Positions 1-12,131 of a DNA stretch of 64,000 nt are shown here, piece after piece; position 1 is the stretch's first letter, and each line of letters begins with the position of its first letter. The stretch covers positions 25,179,501-25,243,500 of the forward strand of contig NC_068559.1 of assembly GCF_022201045.2 (NCBI RefSeq). The letters are read 5' to 3'. The notes beneath the pieces were generated by a model that was not told the origin of the DNA, ran no database searches, and saw only the letters and a program-made list of their open reading frames with translations. The DNA is from Citrus sinensis. Its lineage: Eukaryota; Streptophyta; Magnoliopsida; Sapindales; Rutaceae. A program made the position numbers and the translations under genes.

Positions 1-15
1 GATGTGGAATTTTAA

Positions 16-177
16 CTATTGGTAGCTCTGGAAAAAGACAGAGAAGTGTGCTTGTGCCTGCCAGGCAACATAGATGTCGTCCGAACGGATCCAGCTTTGC
101 CTTACCATGGAGATCGGTCCTCTATCATCCTCTCCACTGTCTCCATCGTTTGCTGCACTGTTATCGGCATCGAAAAC
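16..177 (-). CDS. Possible last exon of a gene running off the left edge
   Basis: Read on the minus strand, 177 to 16 is an open segment of 54 codons including the TAG stop. It begins after an AG acceptor (CT at 178-179 on the plus strand). The peptide has an acidic start (VFDADNSAANDGDSGEDDRG) followed by a hydrophobic, Trp/Gln-rich tail ending FFQSYQ. A second reading is possible: GGTAAGG within it could be a splice donor, so this might instead be an internal exon. I do not recognise the family. No upstream exon could be joined convincingly between 180 and 540, so it may be non-coding. Low confidence. Confidence 0.28.
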   Translation of the reverse strand, partial: VFDADNSAANDGDSGEDDRGPISMVRQSWIRSDDIYVAWQAQAHFSVFFQSYQ

Positions 178-179
178 CT

Positions 180-840
180 ATCCCACAATCCTAAAACAAA
201 AAAAGAAATGAACTGACTTTTTATTTAAACTGGGAAAGGGAAAAAAAAAGAGACAGAGAGTCAACAAAATATTTAAAATCAATATTCGTGACGCTAGCTG
301 CATGCCAATTGGTGGAGCAGGGGCAACTAATTTCTTGGGTTGTTGTTGATCTCTACGGTGCTTCTTGTTGGCTTTTTGCAAGTAATCAAGATTGTCTTGG
401 CTTTCTTTGCTGCCAGTGCCTTGAATTTTGTAAAGATTAGCCAATTTTCTTGTGCTACAACATCTGTTTGGCCAAGTCGACTTACAAATTGCTTTCAATG
501 TAAAGTTTATTGTTTTCTCACAAATCATTTGATTCATGAATAATGTTGTTTCACCTCACAATTATTATTGTTACAATAGATCAACAAAAGACTCATTCCT
601 TGCAACTACATTGTTGCTACAAAAACTTTTGCCGACATCACCAGTTTGTTTTACATGCCACGTGTGCTTATTACAACCACATGCTTATCTTGTTATTCTT
701 CCGGCGGCGCACTTGCCAGAAGACAAATCGAGGGGTACGGTGCCCAAGGGACACCTTAGACGTGGCCCAACAAAGCAATACTGATTATTATAAGTAATGA
801 AATTTTTAAAAAATATTATTGTACAAAGTTTAAAAACGGG
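180..840. other. Intergenic, no feature recognised
   Basis: AT-rich sequence with short chance open frames on both strands. Codon use and composition do not suggest a gene, and no repeat boundary is visible before the SINE copy that begins near 841. Confidence 0.5.
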
Positions 841-1081
841 AGGATGCATTGTGGGGTTATTTTTTTTTTAAATTAAATTTGAGTGAAGTCAGTCTTTTTT
901 TTTATTTAAATATGAGGAGTAGGCATTCTTTGAATATCTGTAAAGGTTAAAATTTGGGCAGCGCTTCATTAGTATTGATATAAATTAGTCTCAGTAATAG
1001 TCTGATTTATAAATATCAGTTATAATCTCATATAATATAAGTTGTAATTTAAGCAATAGTCTCATGTAATAAAAAAAAAAT
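841..1081 (+). repeat. 5'-truncated SINE copy with A-tail
   Basis: This stretch matches the body and tail of the SINE at 25439-25724. Shared landmarks are ATGCATTGTGGGG, AAATTTGAGTGAAG, GGGCAGCGCT and the 3' end AGCAATAGTCTCATGTAAT followed by A(10). The tRNA-like head is missing. AGGATGC occurs at 841-847 and again after the A-tail at 1087-1093, which could be the target duplication of a truncated insertion. The family assignment rests on four related copies in this window, not on a database match. Confidence 0.75.
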
Positions 1082-3267
1082 ACGAAAGGATGCTACTTAC
1101 AGATGTTGTAAGGTATATCACTCTCACAAAAATGGCTATAGGCTTCAGTGGGATTCACTTTTCATTTTACTGTGTAATGGTGACCGTACCTCACAGCATA
1201 TCTAAGGTAGCCACCTTATTAAACATGTATCACTTTTAATTTTAAGTCACGTCCATTAGTCTGTGTTGTACCCCTTAATTGGTCTTGTGGTAAAGAGACC
1301 AGTCAATTGAAATGAAAGGATATGAAACGGCCATTAAACTGACACGTAAGAGTCAAGCTTAATTTGTAAGTTTAGTAAATATCCAGTTAAAAGTTTTAAA
1401 ACAAGACATCATCCATTAGATAGTGCAAGAAACTGGTTAACAGCTCGTAACCATAATTAAGATAGAAAGAGCAAGTTTATGGTTTGTAATATTACTCGTG
1501 AGAAGTATTTAAGTGCAGCATGAGAGTAAATGTAAGAGACTCAACAAGTCATCCGTTATTAGGAGCAACGACTATTGTTTATAATAAAAAAAAAATTTTA
1601 AAAAAAAGCAACTCTAAAGCAACCCATTGATGTTAAGACTCAACCAATATAATTTAAAGGAGAATTAACATTGCTTCTATCATGAGCGATTAGATTGAAA
1701 TTTAGTTCAACGATTATTTGTTTGTTGTCTCAGAACTCGGTTTCCTTGAAATCATCATGAACTAATGCTTATGAATTAGTTTGGCAAGTTAGCTTGTTGA
1801 CGTATAGCCAAATTAATAGTTATAGTTCAAGTTGCTTAGCAAGTTAATGGAGGTGAGTTGAGAGGGACGGGAAGAGCGCCAAATTTCCACATGTAGTTTT
1901 TGGAAAACCCAAACCCATCAGCAACCCAAGGGTTGTCTCCAAAAAAAAAAAAAAACTAAGGTCTTGCCTTCAATTTTTTAAATCGATATAATCTCGAACA
2001 CTCAAAATAATAGATAGCCATATGTTTTTCATGGTTAAGTTTGGAGGCGTTCATTTTGGATTAACCTAAACTAAATTGAATTTGTATTTTAATTTAGTTT
2101 TTGGTTCAATTTAAGTTAATTTTTTAAATCAAACGGTTTAAATTTACAAGATCGATAAGGTTATAATTAAAAAAAAAAGTTACATTTAAAAAAAGTTTAA
2201 ATAACCACGTGGCAACATATCCACATGCGTGAAATTGATTCCCAAAATCAAATTCAAAACAAATCCTCAGTTTTCTTTTTTCAAGTTTAAAGCGGCTGGC
2301 TACTGCATGGCTATCGTCATGCCACCCTATATAAGCACAATAGCACAGCTTAGCACCATGAAATAGCCCCCAACAGCCACAATAGCTCTCATCTCTCCTG
2401 TCTCACATCAACATCATTTCAGCCCACAACAGTCGCACCATAGCTGCACCACAACAGCCTTAATCGACCATAGCAGCTCATGAGAGAAGGAATCATGTGG
2501 CGAAATTGAGGATCAAAGCTGAGAAGAATGCTGGGGAAAATCTTGGTCCCAGCTAGAAATCATTGATGGGAGCAAATAAGAATGAAATGCTATATGTATT
2601 ATGATCTAGTTTGAATAGGGGCATATGATTCATGAGTTGGTGGAGCATCGGTTAGCCATAGCCACATCTAAGAGAGCCATTTTTTGTTTCACGTAATTAA
2701 AGGCGGGTATTCTTCTTATAGACACAATAAGAAGGTTGCAACTCGAATTAACAATCCAACCCGAATTAATAATCTAAACCATATTTAAACCCGAACTAAC
2801 AATCTAAAACTAAACTGAAATTATTTTTCAACTTATTTGGGTTGAATTCTTAATCCTGAATGGATTGCAACCCAAATCGAAAATGGAAATGCCCACCCGT
2901 AGTTAAGCTTAAGCTTAAGCTTCCTTGTTGTCTCCAAATTTTTACTTTATTAGTTGTTACTCATTAAGTCTTGTTTGGTACGGGCCAAATTTTAATTGCA
3001 CTGGACATTTCCAATCTTTTGTCCGTATTTGCAATTCTGATAACCACTTCAGACTTTTTTAGGAGCCATTCTTGCTATCTCCTTCAGTTAAATATAAAAA
3101 TTATTCTTGTGCATTTTCAATTAATCTTTGACTTTGGAGTGTCTAACAAATAACAACCAATAATACATCATCTTTTGACTCTTTCACCCTCTTTATGAAT
3201 TTATCTTCGTCCTCGTTAAACGAACCGACTCAAATAGTAACCCATTTTTACTGTGTGTTTCACGTTT
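1082..3267. other. Intergenic, AT-rich; possible fossil repeat near 2.7-2.9 kb
   Basis: No coding region is seen. Between about 2702 and 2898 the edges read GGCGGGTATTC and, inverted, GGGTGGGCATTTC. Inside are repeated AACCCGAATTAA-type units. This resembles a decayed relative of the hAT-like elements described at 17.5, 22.8 and 32.0 kb, but no target duplication is visible. The remainder is low-complexity A/T sequence. Confidence 0.4.
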
Positions 3268-3285
3268 AATATTGTAGTCTTCGTA

Positions 3286-3608
3286 GCAATGGGCATTTGG
3301 TCTAATGGGAGAAATTTTGCACTTATAATGTTGATTGTAAGGGTTTGAGTCTCCATAAGAGTATTATGGAGGTTAGTTTCAGTTCTTCCTTAATTATCAA
3401 CTAATTAAGTGAAAACAGTCTCTCCCTTACGAAATATGAGTGGAATACACTCCTCAAATATTAGAGAGGGTTTAAAATATCTGGGCAAATGTTTCAGTGG
3501 GTTAATGTATGGCGGTGGTCTTAGTTATTTAGTACGATTGTAAATATTATAATTATAATATCTGATGTAATATTAGTAACAATCTGTGTATAACAGAATT
3601 AAAAAAAA
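3286..3608 (+). repeat. SINE with tRNA-like head and imperfect target duplication
   Basis: The head contains an A-box-like TGGTCTAATGG (3298-3308) and a B-box-like GGTTTGAGTCTCC (3342-3354), the internal promoter of RNA polymerase III as in tRNA-derived SINEs. The body aligns by eye with the 25.4-kb SINE (GTGAAAACAGTCTCTC, CTCAAATATTAGAGAG, ATCTGGGCA), and the element ends in an A-rich tail at about 3600-3610. Flanks 3268-3285 and 3609-3626 are an 18-bp target duplication with two mismatches, both ending CTTCGTA. This is an old, diverged copy of the family. Confidence 0.7.
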
Positions 3609-3626
3609 AATATTATAGCCTTCGTA

Positions 3627-5219
3627 TTGTAAAAGTTGAAATCCAACGACTGTTATAAATGAGGTCAAAAAGTCGAGGTACCTTATCGCAGGAGTACGAT
3701 AGCTGGACCCTTAATTTTATTTAGATTTATGTATACTATTATAAATTTTATCATATTTTATATTAACAAATTATAAAATTTATTACATATTAACTAATTA
3801 TTTATTTCACTTCATATAATTTTCTTTGTTTAAAAAAGAAAAAGAAAATGTTTCCCGACAACTTCATAAACTTAATTTAGAAAGACATCACCAAAAAAAG
3901 CAAACTGTAAAATATTTTTAAATCCATATACTATGTGTTAATACTATATTAATAAAATCTACCAAATATATAATTCTAATTATTTAAAACTCACAATCAC
4001 TTTCAACAGCGGGGTTTGCTTAATCCAAACCGATCACGAATATTAAATATTTATATCAAATTGACGTACACTCCTCGGTAAATATTAACATAGAAGAGTT
4101 TCAGTCCTTTTAATTTTTTTGAACTCAAACGAAACGATCAGAGACAAGGCACACACATGATCGTGATCGTAACGTATGAATAAATTATACACGTCAGCAG
4201 AAGCGAAACCGGGGGGGGGGGGGGGGCAGGGGGGGAGTGCATGAAGAGCAGGTGGACGAGTGAGGTTCCGCCAACTCGACAAAACCGAAAAATGAAGCTC
4301 TCGCTCTCTGGAACCAGATATTTCTATTTCTCATTTCCATTTTTCTGCCCCTCGCACACTGTCACTCACAGTCTCACTTCTCCCAACGCTGCAGAGACTT
4401 CTTTCTAAATTCTATCCACTCCAACTCTACCCACTACCACTCGGCCGCACCTCCCGTCCTGTTCTGTTTTTTATTTTATTATTTTCATATAATTTGTAAT
4501 TTGTTTTAAATTAAATCCACACACCAAAAATCTAACCATAATTTCAACCATTATTTCCCAAACAGAGCCCAAACTGATCGCGAATAAACATACCTTACTA
4601 TACAATAATAAAATTCACATTACATTGTTTTTCTTTATTAAAAAAAAAATGGCACAGCCAACCTCCGATCGCTTTAAATTTGCTGGTATGTAAATAAAAT
4701 TCGCTAAAGAATTATATAGAATAATGGATGTCATCTGAGCTTTTTTAAAATTTTTTTTTTCTATTTTTAGTTTATTAAAAAAAAAATGGAACTGTATTTT
4801 TTTAATGAATATATGACGATCCCAGTGGTTGTGTTTCATAATGGAGTAAGGATCATTTATTCGTTGATTTTATATCGTGTTATTCATTTATTTATTTATT
4901 GGAAAGAAGCGTCGACCATTTCATTAGCTTTATCTACTTTTTAGTTAAAAATATGATGGAGCATTTGTGTGCATTTTGCGTGGCTTGCAATTCACAGTTT
5001 ATGTTTTTTTTTTCTCCCGATAAAATGCGCAACTTTGAGAATTTTCGGTTCAAGTTTTTGTTAAAGATTTCGTGATACTCGTGTGATTTTGCTGATAATG
5101 GAAGACTGTGATCATTTGCTCATTTGTTCGTGCTTACATTTTCATTGATTTGTTTATTTTTATTCTTAATTAAATTATTTGTTAGGCTGGCCGATTGATC
5201 ATATTTTATGAATTTTTAG
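3627..5219. other. Intergenic and probable 5' leader/first intron of the YTH gene
   Basis: AT-rich DNA. A 16-base G tract lies at 4211-4226. The pyrimidine-rich stretch at about 4300-4460 (CTCTCGCTCTCTGG, CTCACAGTCTCACTTCTCCC) looks like a plant 5' untranslated leader and could be exon 1 of the YTH gene. No convincing initiating exon was identified between there and 5220. Confidence 0.4.
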
Positions 5220-8200
5220 ACACTGCTGAAGCTTTGAACCTCTTGATGCTGGATACTGAGGAAAAGACTAATAATCCTAGCATGCTGAATGCTCAGGTAA
5301 TTTCTAATTCTGTCGATCTATGAGTTCTTGAATTTAATTATTGGTTCCTTTTGGCTATTAATGTATATGTCTTTGACATTTTTCACAGGATCAGGTGATA
5401 ATTGATCCTCGGAGGGATAATGTAGATCAGCCGGGGTCTTTAAATGCTGTTGGATACCATCACAGTGGTTGTTTGTCCAATGCCTATTTCTCTCAGGCAC
5501 AATCAGTTTACAATGGAGGAGGTTAGTTCCTTTTATGTCTGTTGACGTTTAAGAGGTGTAATTGATGCACATTACTTGTGTACTTCGTAAGTATGTACTT
5601 GTATGGGTTTCCCTCAAAAGAAAAAAAAAAAAAAAAAACTCTTTTGCAAATTGTATATCTTATTGCAGTCAATTCAAAACATAAAGAGTGTAACTGTTTT
5701 ATTTTGGCTGAGAGGATGGTGGACATTGTGCAGTTTGGTTGTCTATCAGTATGGAAGATATTATAATGAACAACTTACAATTTATTGTTGGCTCTATTTG
5801 AACCCCATAAAGGGTTCAGTTTTGAGTTAAGATATGCGTCCAAAAAAAAAAAAAGGGAAAAAGAAGTTCTCTAGTCTGCTGATTTATTTTTTGACATTTG
5901 TCATTCCAGTTATGATGATCAAGTCGTTGGAAAAGCTGCGTACAGACTTTTTGTTTTGCTCCTTCTAATGTTTGGAAGGGGTAGGCATAATTACATATGT
6001 CATTTAGGAATATGTTAAAAATCAAATTTTCTATTGGGATGTACTTCACTCTCCTCTTCTCAAATGTGGAGTATAGGTGTGGTGGTTGAAATATCTTGTA
6101 ATAGGTTTTACTTGGTAAACTGCTGTGGCATTATGCTATTGAAAGAGCCTTTTGAGATGGGTTGCAGATTAAGGGTTAAAGTAAACTGTTAAACATGTTG
6201 GCGCGGACTGGAATTTCTGTATTAAACATGTTTTTATGTTGGTTGAGATAGATGATGACCTTTGATGATTGCGTTTCCTATTCTCTGTAGTATAGCTGAA
6301 GACAATAACGTGTCTTTGCAGATTACTTTTGTTATTCCAATTAGATGATTAATTATTTTGCCCAAAAAAAGGAGGATTAATTGAAATCCCAAATTGGTAA
6401 GAGCAATAAATGATCTGGAATAATCAATACTATTGATTCTTTTGATCTTTTGTAGAGATAAAGGCTGAGGGAGATGGATACAAATGTTTTCAGAATGATA
6501 ACATATAACGAGTACAACACTTAAGGTCAAATAACTTTGTGTATACTTATGAGGAAAAATAGTTTTCCCTTGGTTATTCCCGCCTCTCAGAGAGCTTTTA
6601 TTTTTATGTAGAGATTGCTACTCTTCAAAAGAGGCAAATTTATTGTTAGCAGGTATACCTTTGCAATGAAGATGTGGAAACTGTGTAAGTGGCATCATAA
6701 TTATTAGTTTTGTGATTAGCTTATCGGTGGTGGATGGGTCATACCAACCAGTTCTGGACCTTGTGGTTTTGTTGGAAATTTGGGGAACTGGAGTTTTTGG
6801 AGACAAAACAAGGTTGATGACTTTGGAGGAATGAATAGGCATGCTTTTGGCAACATTCAAGATTATTAACACAGATAGAATCCACCTTTGTTAGATTCCT
6901 TATCTTTACTCCTTTTATTGTTTATCTTTATATATGTATCAAAAAAATGAAACAGAAGCTAACTACCATAGTTTATCATTTGTTTCTGCTTGAAATGGTG
7001 AAATTCACTGCATGGACATCATACTGTGATTATGTAGACTCCTTGGTTTTGACTCAGTACTCATGTTTTTTTTGCTTGTAGAATTATGCTATATTCTTTT
7101 AGTTAGTAATAGTTATGCTTTTGGTGGGGTTCAATGATAGAAGCAATTTATGGAAGTTCAATAATACATTTAAAGGAATTTAAGAATATGAAGTTTAGCC
7201 TGCTGATTAGAACTGTGTGGGCTGTGGTTGGTTTGGAGTTAGGCAGTTTCTTGGAGTAAGAATTTTTCTACATTTTGCTGCTTTGTCAAGCAGAATTTGT
7301 GTTCTTATATTGTTTATTTCCTATCTTGTTTGTCACTCAGGTTATGATAATGCAACTAGTAAGGGGGTTACATGCCTTCCATATGCTAATGCCGAAAGCC
7401 TGGAAAATGGTTCTCATGTGTGTAAATTACCTCACCTTTTGCTAGTGCTGTTGTATTTTCATCTCTTAGTGGGTGCTAGTAGATTTGTCCATTTACATAT
7501 TTACTAATGCAGGGCATCCAGGATGAATCTCCATCTGTTGCTTTACATGGTTATGGATACAACCCTCAAATGCTGCATAGACCTTATATCACAACACAGC
7601 TGCCTTCTGTGAGGGGTCATGGCCATTTGTATCATGCACAACAGTTTTCAGCCTCTGATCCGTCTTGTTTCCAGCAACCCATTTCTCCAAAAAAACCATG
7701 CATTCTTTCGTCAACTTCAGTTTCTCAAGGAAAGTTGCCAGCACATATTGATCTGCAAGGTGATAGCAAAAGATTTGGTCTGAAGCCCAATTATGCACCT
7801 TCATTGGGATCTACCAGTAAGGGAGGTGACTTTCTTGGAAACTCTGATGGCCTTGATTTCTTCCATCAAGGTTCTGAGGGATGTGAAATTGGAGGATTAT
7901 GGTCAAATTGGTCAAAACCATTGAATGGAAAGAGTTCCTTGCTTCAGTTGTCATCTGCAGCAGCTTCTCTTACTCCAATTAGGTCACTTGAATTTTCTCG
8001 GGATGATTTTGAAATGGTTAGAGTGCTTAACTATGCTTCTTTTGTTCACACATCTTTGAATCAATCTTTTTCTGGAAAGAGAGAAGGTGTGCAAGTTCAA
8101 ATTTAAATCAGTTAAACTGTGTTTCAGGATCTTCTGCTGACAATAAACTCTTTGTATACACTGATCATTGTATTTTTCCGAAAGCTTACTTAAGCCAAGC

Positions 8201-10988
8201 AGCCCCACAACACCAACATCTCCACAGAGTAATCTAATAATGATATTGTATACCTGATTACAAACTGTATTTTATACCAGTGGTTAATCTACAGATGATG
8301 TGCTGCAGAAATGTAGAAGTCCATTGTCTTGAGTCAGAGTCATCTAATAACGACTCTTATACCTAGTAAGGCCATGGCTATGTTGGAGTTCACATACGGT
8401 GGAGCACGAATCTCAGCCACACATGCAAAGTGATAAATAGTAAAAAGCTCATTATAACTCATTATTTATTATTTATCACTTTGTGTGTGTGGCTGAAGTT
8501 TGTGCTCCACTGTAGGTGAACTCCAACATAGCCGAACCCACCTGATAAATGTGTTTGGCTTTAAACTCTTTCTTAATACTGTATTGGAGCATTATTCCTG
8601 ATTCAATGGGAAGTGATGGAGATGCTAACAATGAAATCTTATGCAGGCTTCACAGTGGAGAGGATCATTTTTTGGGTTTGGATCTTGTACAGGCTCCAGA
8701 TACAGGGGCTACTCTCATTGTCTAAGTGATCAAGGCTCTGAATATGGATGTGTCTCCACTTCTAGTATGGAGATGGATGGTCAGAACTGGCCATCGCTCA
8801 CTGAAGCCAGACAAGGAGGAAGATGTAATAACTTCTCATGTAGTTGTACTGTCACTCTTGATACTCTAAGTGAGCGCAATAGAGGACCTAGGGCATTTAA
8901 GCCAAAAGTTAGGACAACAGCTTATGGATTTGCTGTTGATAATAGCAAGAATGGAACCCTTGATGATATTCTTAAAGGGTCTTACAACCAATTGGATTTT
9001 GTCACCAACTATAAAGTTGCAAAGTTCTTCATCATCAAATCTTATAGTGAAGATAATGTTCACAAAAGCATAAAGTATGGTCTCTGGGCAAGCACCCCGA
9101 ATGGCAACAAAAAGTTGGATGCTGCTTATCGCGAAGCAAAGGAGAAACATGGGACATGCCCGATCTTTCTGTTGTTTTCGGTACTTTATCCAGTCTGATG
9201 ATCCAAATGTTGAGTACATAGTTACATAGGAGTCGGTATAAGTTTAAACTAAAATCTCATTGAGTCTGCTAGGATTGTTAATTTGAGCAATTAGATGAGT
9301 CCTAACAAGAATGGCAATTGGGGCAGAGGAATGGATGTCATGTTGCATGTGTTTCTCAATAATATTTTCTAATTTGTCAGGGTTCATGTCGGTGCAGCTC
9401 CTGCAATTGTGGTTTGCAACTCTTGTAGTAGGTTGGCCAGGCTCAAACTTGCAGACATGTAACACAGTGCACTTGCACATATGTGTTTATGTAGATTATA
9501 AGAGCTTCTGATTGATAAATGCATTGTCCTTTACTGATTATTATCATAAGAAGGCAATTAGGTCAATGGGACATGGTCTATTTTTTTACATTACTGCTCT
9601 TATTGATAAATTGCATGTTCTCTTCCGTAGAAAAGAGTTAGCTTTTTTTTTTTTTTTGTTGATGATCAGTCATACTAGCATTTGCAAGGAAGTTCTCACT
9701 ATTATGTCGCCTGCATTTCTTCTGTGATCAATCTCTTGTTTTACTTGTTTAATCATCCATGAGAAGCTTCATTTGAAAACTAAAAATGAGAGCTTTGAAG
9801 GTATGGGCTAATCTTTGGATGTTTACAATTGTGCACAGGTAAATGCTAGTGCCCAGTTTTGTGGGGTGGCAGAGATGGTAGGGCCAGTAGACTTTGACAA
9901 GAGTGTCGATTATTGGTTGCAGGATAAGTGGTCTGGACAATTCCCAGTCAAGTGGCACATAATTAAGGATGTCCCCAACAGTCAATTTCGACACATTATA
10001 CTTGAAAAAAACGACAACAAGCCAGTTACAAATAGTAGAGATACTCAAGAGGTAAGAATTTATTGGGATTCATGATCTACTCTCAGTTGGCAAGTAATGA
10101 TGGAAACTGATACTGTCCTGATTTGCATGTGCTCTTAACTTTGCACCACATTTGGTCTTAGTATTTATCTGCTGCTATATTTAATTGATTACGCGTGACA
10201 AGCTCAATCTGCTTCACTCTCAGTTTGTTTGTTGTTTTAAAGCATGCAAAGTAGAGACTTCCCTTTGGCTTTTAATATCTATACAATCTAAAGAATTTGA
10301 CTGTAAATGCGTTGACCCATCATGAGTGAGCTAAGGTTATTGAATTATGGTTTCTGAATAGGTCCATCGTTTAATATTCTATTACTCACCTGAAATCGGT
10401 ATCTTCATAATAAACTTGTCGCTTGTAAGTGGATTCTACTCCATGCAATTTTCTTAGAGGTGTGAGCCTGATGCATGAAGCTATTTGTCGATTTCCTACG
10501 TCAAAGAAATTTCCAGTTCAGTATAAGTAAAGCCTAGTTTAGTTTTGTTTTCCTTTTCCCTACATCAAAGATCTTTCCACTTAGTTATGAGTAAAACCTA
10601 GTATAGTTTTGTTTTCCTTTTTGGGATAAAATTTTCCATTAACATTGACTATTCTGCCTCAATTTTGCAGGTGGAATTGGAACAGGGTATTGAGATGTTG
10701 AACATATTTAAGAACTATGAAAGTTATTCATCCATTCTTGATGACTTTCACTTCTACGAGCAGCGACAGAAAGCAATGCAGGAAAGGAAGGCTGGACAGC
10801 AAGCAAACCGAGTGGCTCCCCCGTTAGCAGTAGGCGGGGAAAAACAGAATCAAGTTTCACTATCAAACGATTTCATAAAGACAATGTCCAAGAGCTTCGC
10901 TGAAGCTGTGTTGTTGACTGAGCATCAGAAAGAACATTCATCAGTGAGGAATGTTGTCTCCACCGCAGCTGTGGCTCACGGCGATTAA
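5220..10988 (+). CDS. YTH-domain m6A RNA reader (ECT/YTHDF type), multi-exon
   Basis: Exons read as 5220-5296, 5389-5521, 7341-7417, 7513-8016, 8647-9180, 9839-10051 and 10671-10988. All are bounded by AG/GT and phase-compatible, giving roughly 610-620 residues. The N-terminal part is low-complexity (Ser, Gln, Gly, Tyr), as in plant ECT proteins. The YTH domain starts near [15 protein letters not shown] (about 8908) and continues through [47 protein letters not shown] and [20 protein letters not shown]. The two or three Trp residues there match the aromatic cage that binds N6-methyladenosine in mRNA (family knowledge). The protein probably acts in the cytoplasm on mRNA fate. The start is unsettled: exon 5220 opens in phase and its first in-frame ATG is 5246, but an upstream coding exon is possible. 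Introns carry a foldback MITE (8376-8533) and a tandem repeat near 10.5 kb. A retrotransposon lies 560 bp past the stop. Confidence 0.9.
8376..8533. repeat. Foldback MITE in a YTH-gene intron
   Basis: The ends are long inverted repeats. GGCTATGTTGGAGTTCAC at the left is mirrored by GTGAACTCCAACATAGCC at the right, followed inward by GTGGAGCAC / GTGCTCCAC and GCCACACA / TGTGTGGC, with an AT-rich loop. No clear target duplication is seen, so the superfamily is unassigned. It lies between the exons ending at 8016 and starting at 8647. Confidence 0.75.
10490..10628. repeat. Imperfect tandem duplication of about 70 bp in the last YTH intron
   Basis: Two adjacent units share CCTACRTCAAAGAA/ATTTCCA, GTAAA(R)CCTAGT and TAGTTTTGTTTTCCTTTT. 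The second unit ends some 45 bp before the splice acceptor at 10669-10670, so it contributes to the pyrimidine-rich region ahead of the final exon. Confidence 0.6.
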
Positions 10989-11551
10989 GCTGGAAAATTT
11001 TAAATCAAACTAAGCAGATAGGTAGGAAGTGAACCTGAATCTAGCTGCCATGATCCGTATATTCCTATTTTTCTTTGCTGGTTTATCTATCACCAATTCT
11101 ATGGAAGATTCTGCTTAAGATGATAGCCTTAATACATAGGTTTGAATGGTGTTTACACAGATATCCATTTCGATGTTTCTTAATATTGATAAGAACTTGT
11201 TCAGATTAAAATCATAGGTTTATATATCATATTCATAGGTGTTTTATTTAGAGCAGTTAATTTCTTGCTGTGGTTAATCAAAGCCTCCATATCAAATGAA
11301 CTGAGATATTAGTAATTTGCTCCGGAAATATCCGCACGGCTTTGCAAACTCAAGTGAAATGTTGTGACCTGAATAATTCGGCTTTCATGAAGGAATATGT
11401 GTGGGTGTTATCGATAATCTTTTCGTATCCGATGGTGTTCTAAAACTTCTTTATGTTGGTTATTAAAATTTGTGTTCAAAATTTTATTGGGGGCGCGATT
11501 AAACAATCTTTTAAGATGTCGAAAATTCTTCTTAAGGCTAAGCAAGCGACA

Positions 11552-12080
11552 TGTCACGGGCTCGCTTGGCACTCAAGGGGGATACACTTAGAAGTGGGGG
11601 TTAACTTAGAAATTGGGCCACCAAGACAACTAACTAGCTGGGGTGCACTTAGCAAAACCCCCACCAAGGCCCAAAGTCAACCAAGGCCCAAGGGTCTAGA
11701 ACTCTCTACATATTATCCATTCACTAGAACTTTCTAGGACTCACCACTTGGGTCCCTTAGTGTTTTGCCACTTGTAATAGAATTCTCTAGATTTAGGCAT
11801 TCCACCCCCTATAAATATGGGTGAGCACTCATCATTCACACAACCACCAACACACCTAGCACACTAGCTCTCAAGCTCTCTTGTACAAACACTCTTGTAA
11901 TTATTCAAAGTGTAATACAATCATCTTTGGCCATTCCACTCTTACTTCCCTTAACATTTTCTCCAAGTGTGTGTGCTTGGCTTGTTTAGGGAATAATCTA
12001 GGCTTACTTGGCGACTCACACGCTAAGGTCGCTCAAGTGCCGCACGGGAACTTGCTGCGCAAAACTATCACCCCGTGACA
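11552..12080 (+). repeat. 5' LTR of the chromovirus
   Basis: 529-bp direct repeat bounded by TG...CA and a 9-bp inverted terminal motif TGTCACGGG. A TATA box (TATAAATA, 11810-11817) probably starts the element's transcript within this LTR. It begins about 560 bp past the YTH stop codon. Confidence 0.95.
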
Positions 12081-12082
12081 AG

Positions 12083-12094
12083 TGGTATCAGAGC
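12083..12094 (+). promoter_or_regulatory. Primer-binding site (initiator Met-tRNA type)
   Basis: TGGTATCAGAGC lies two bases after the 5' LTR end. This is the usual plant LTR-retrotransposon complement of the 3' end of initiator methionine tRNA, which primes minus-strand DNA synthesis. Confidence 0.9.
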
Positions 12095-12131
12095 TACGGT
12101 TTGCGCCCACACGCAAACTAGCTCATAGACG

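Noticed and set aside
178..537. Open frame of 119 codons on the minus strand near the left end
   Set aside because: AT-rich, low-complexity translation with no recognisable domain and no matching plus-strand or splice context; likely chance.
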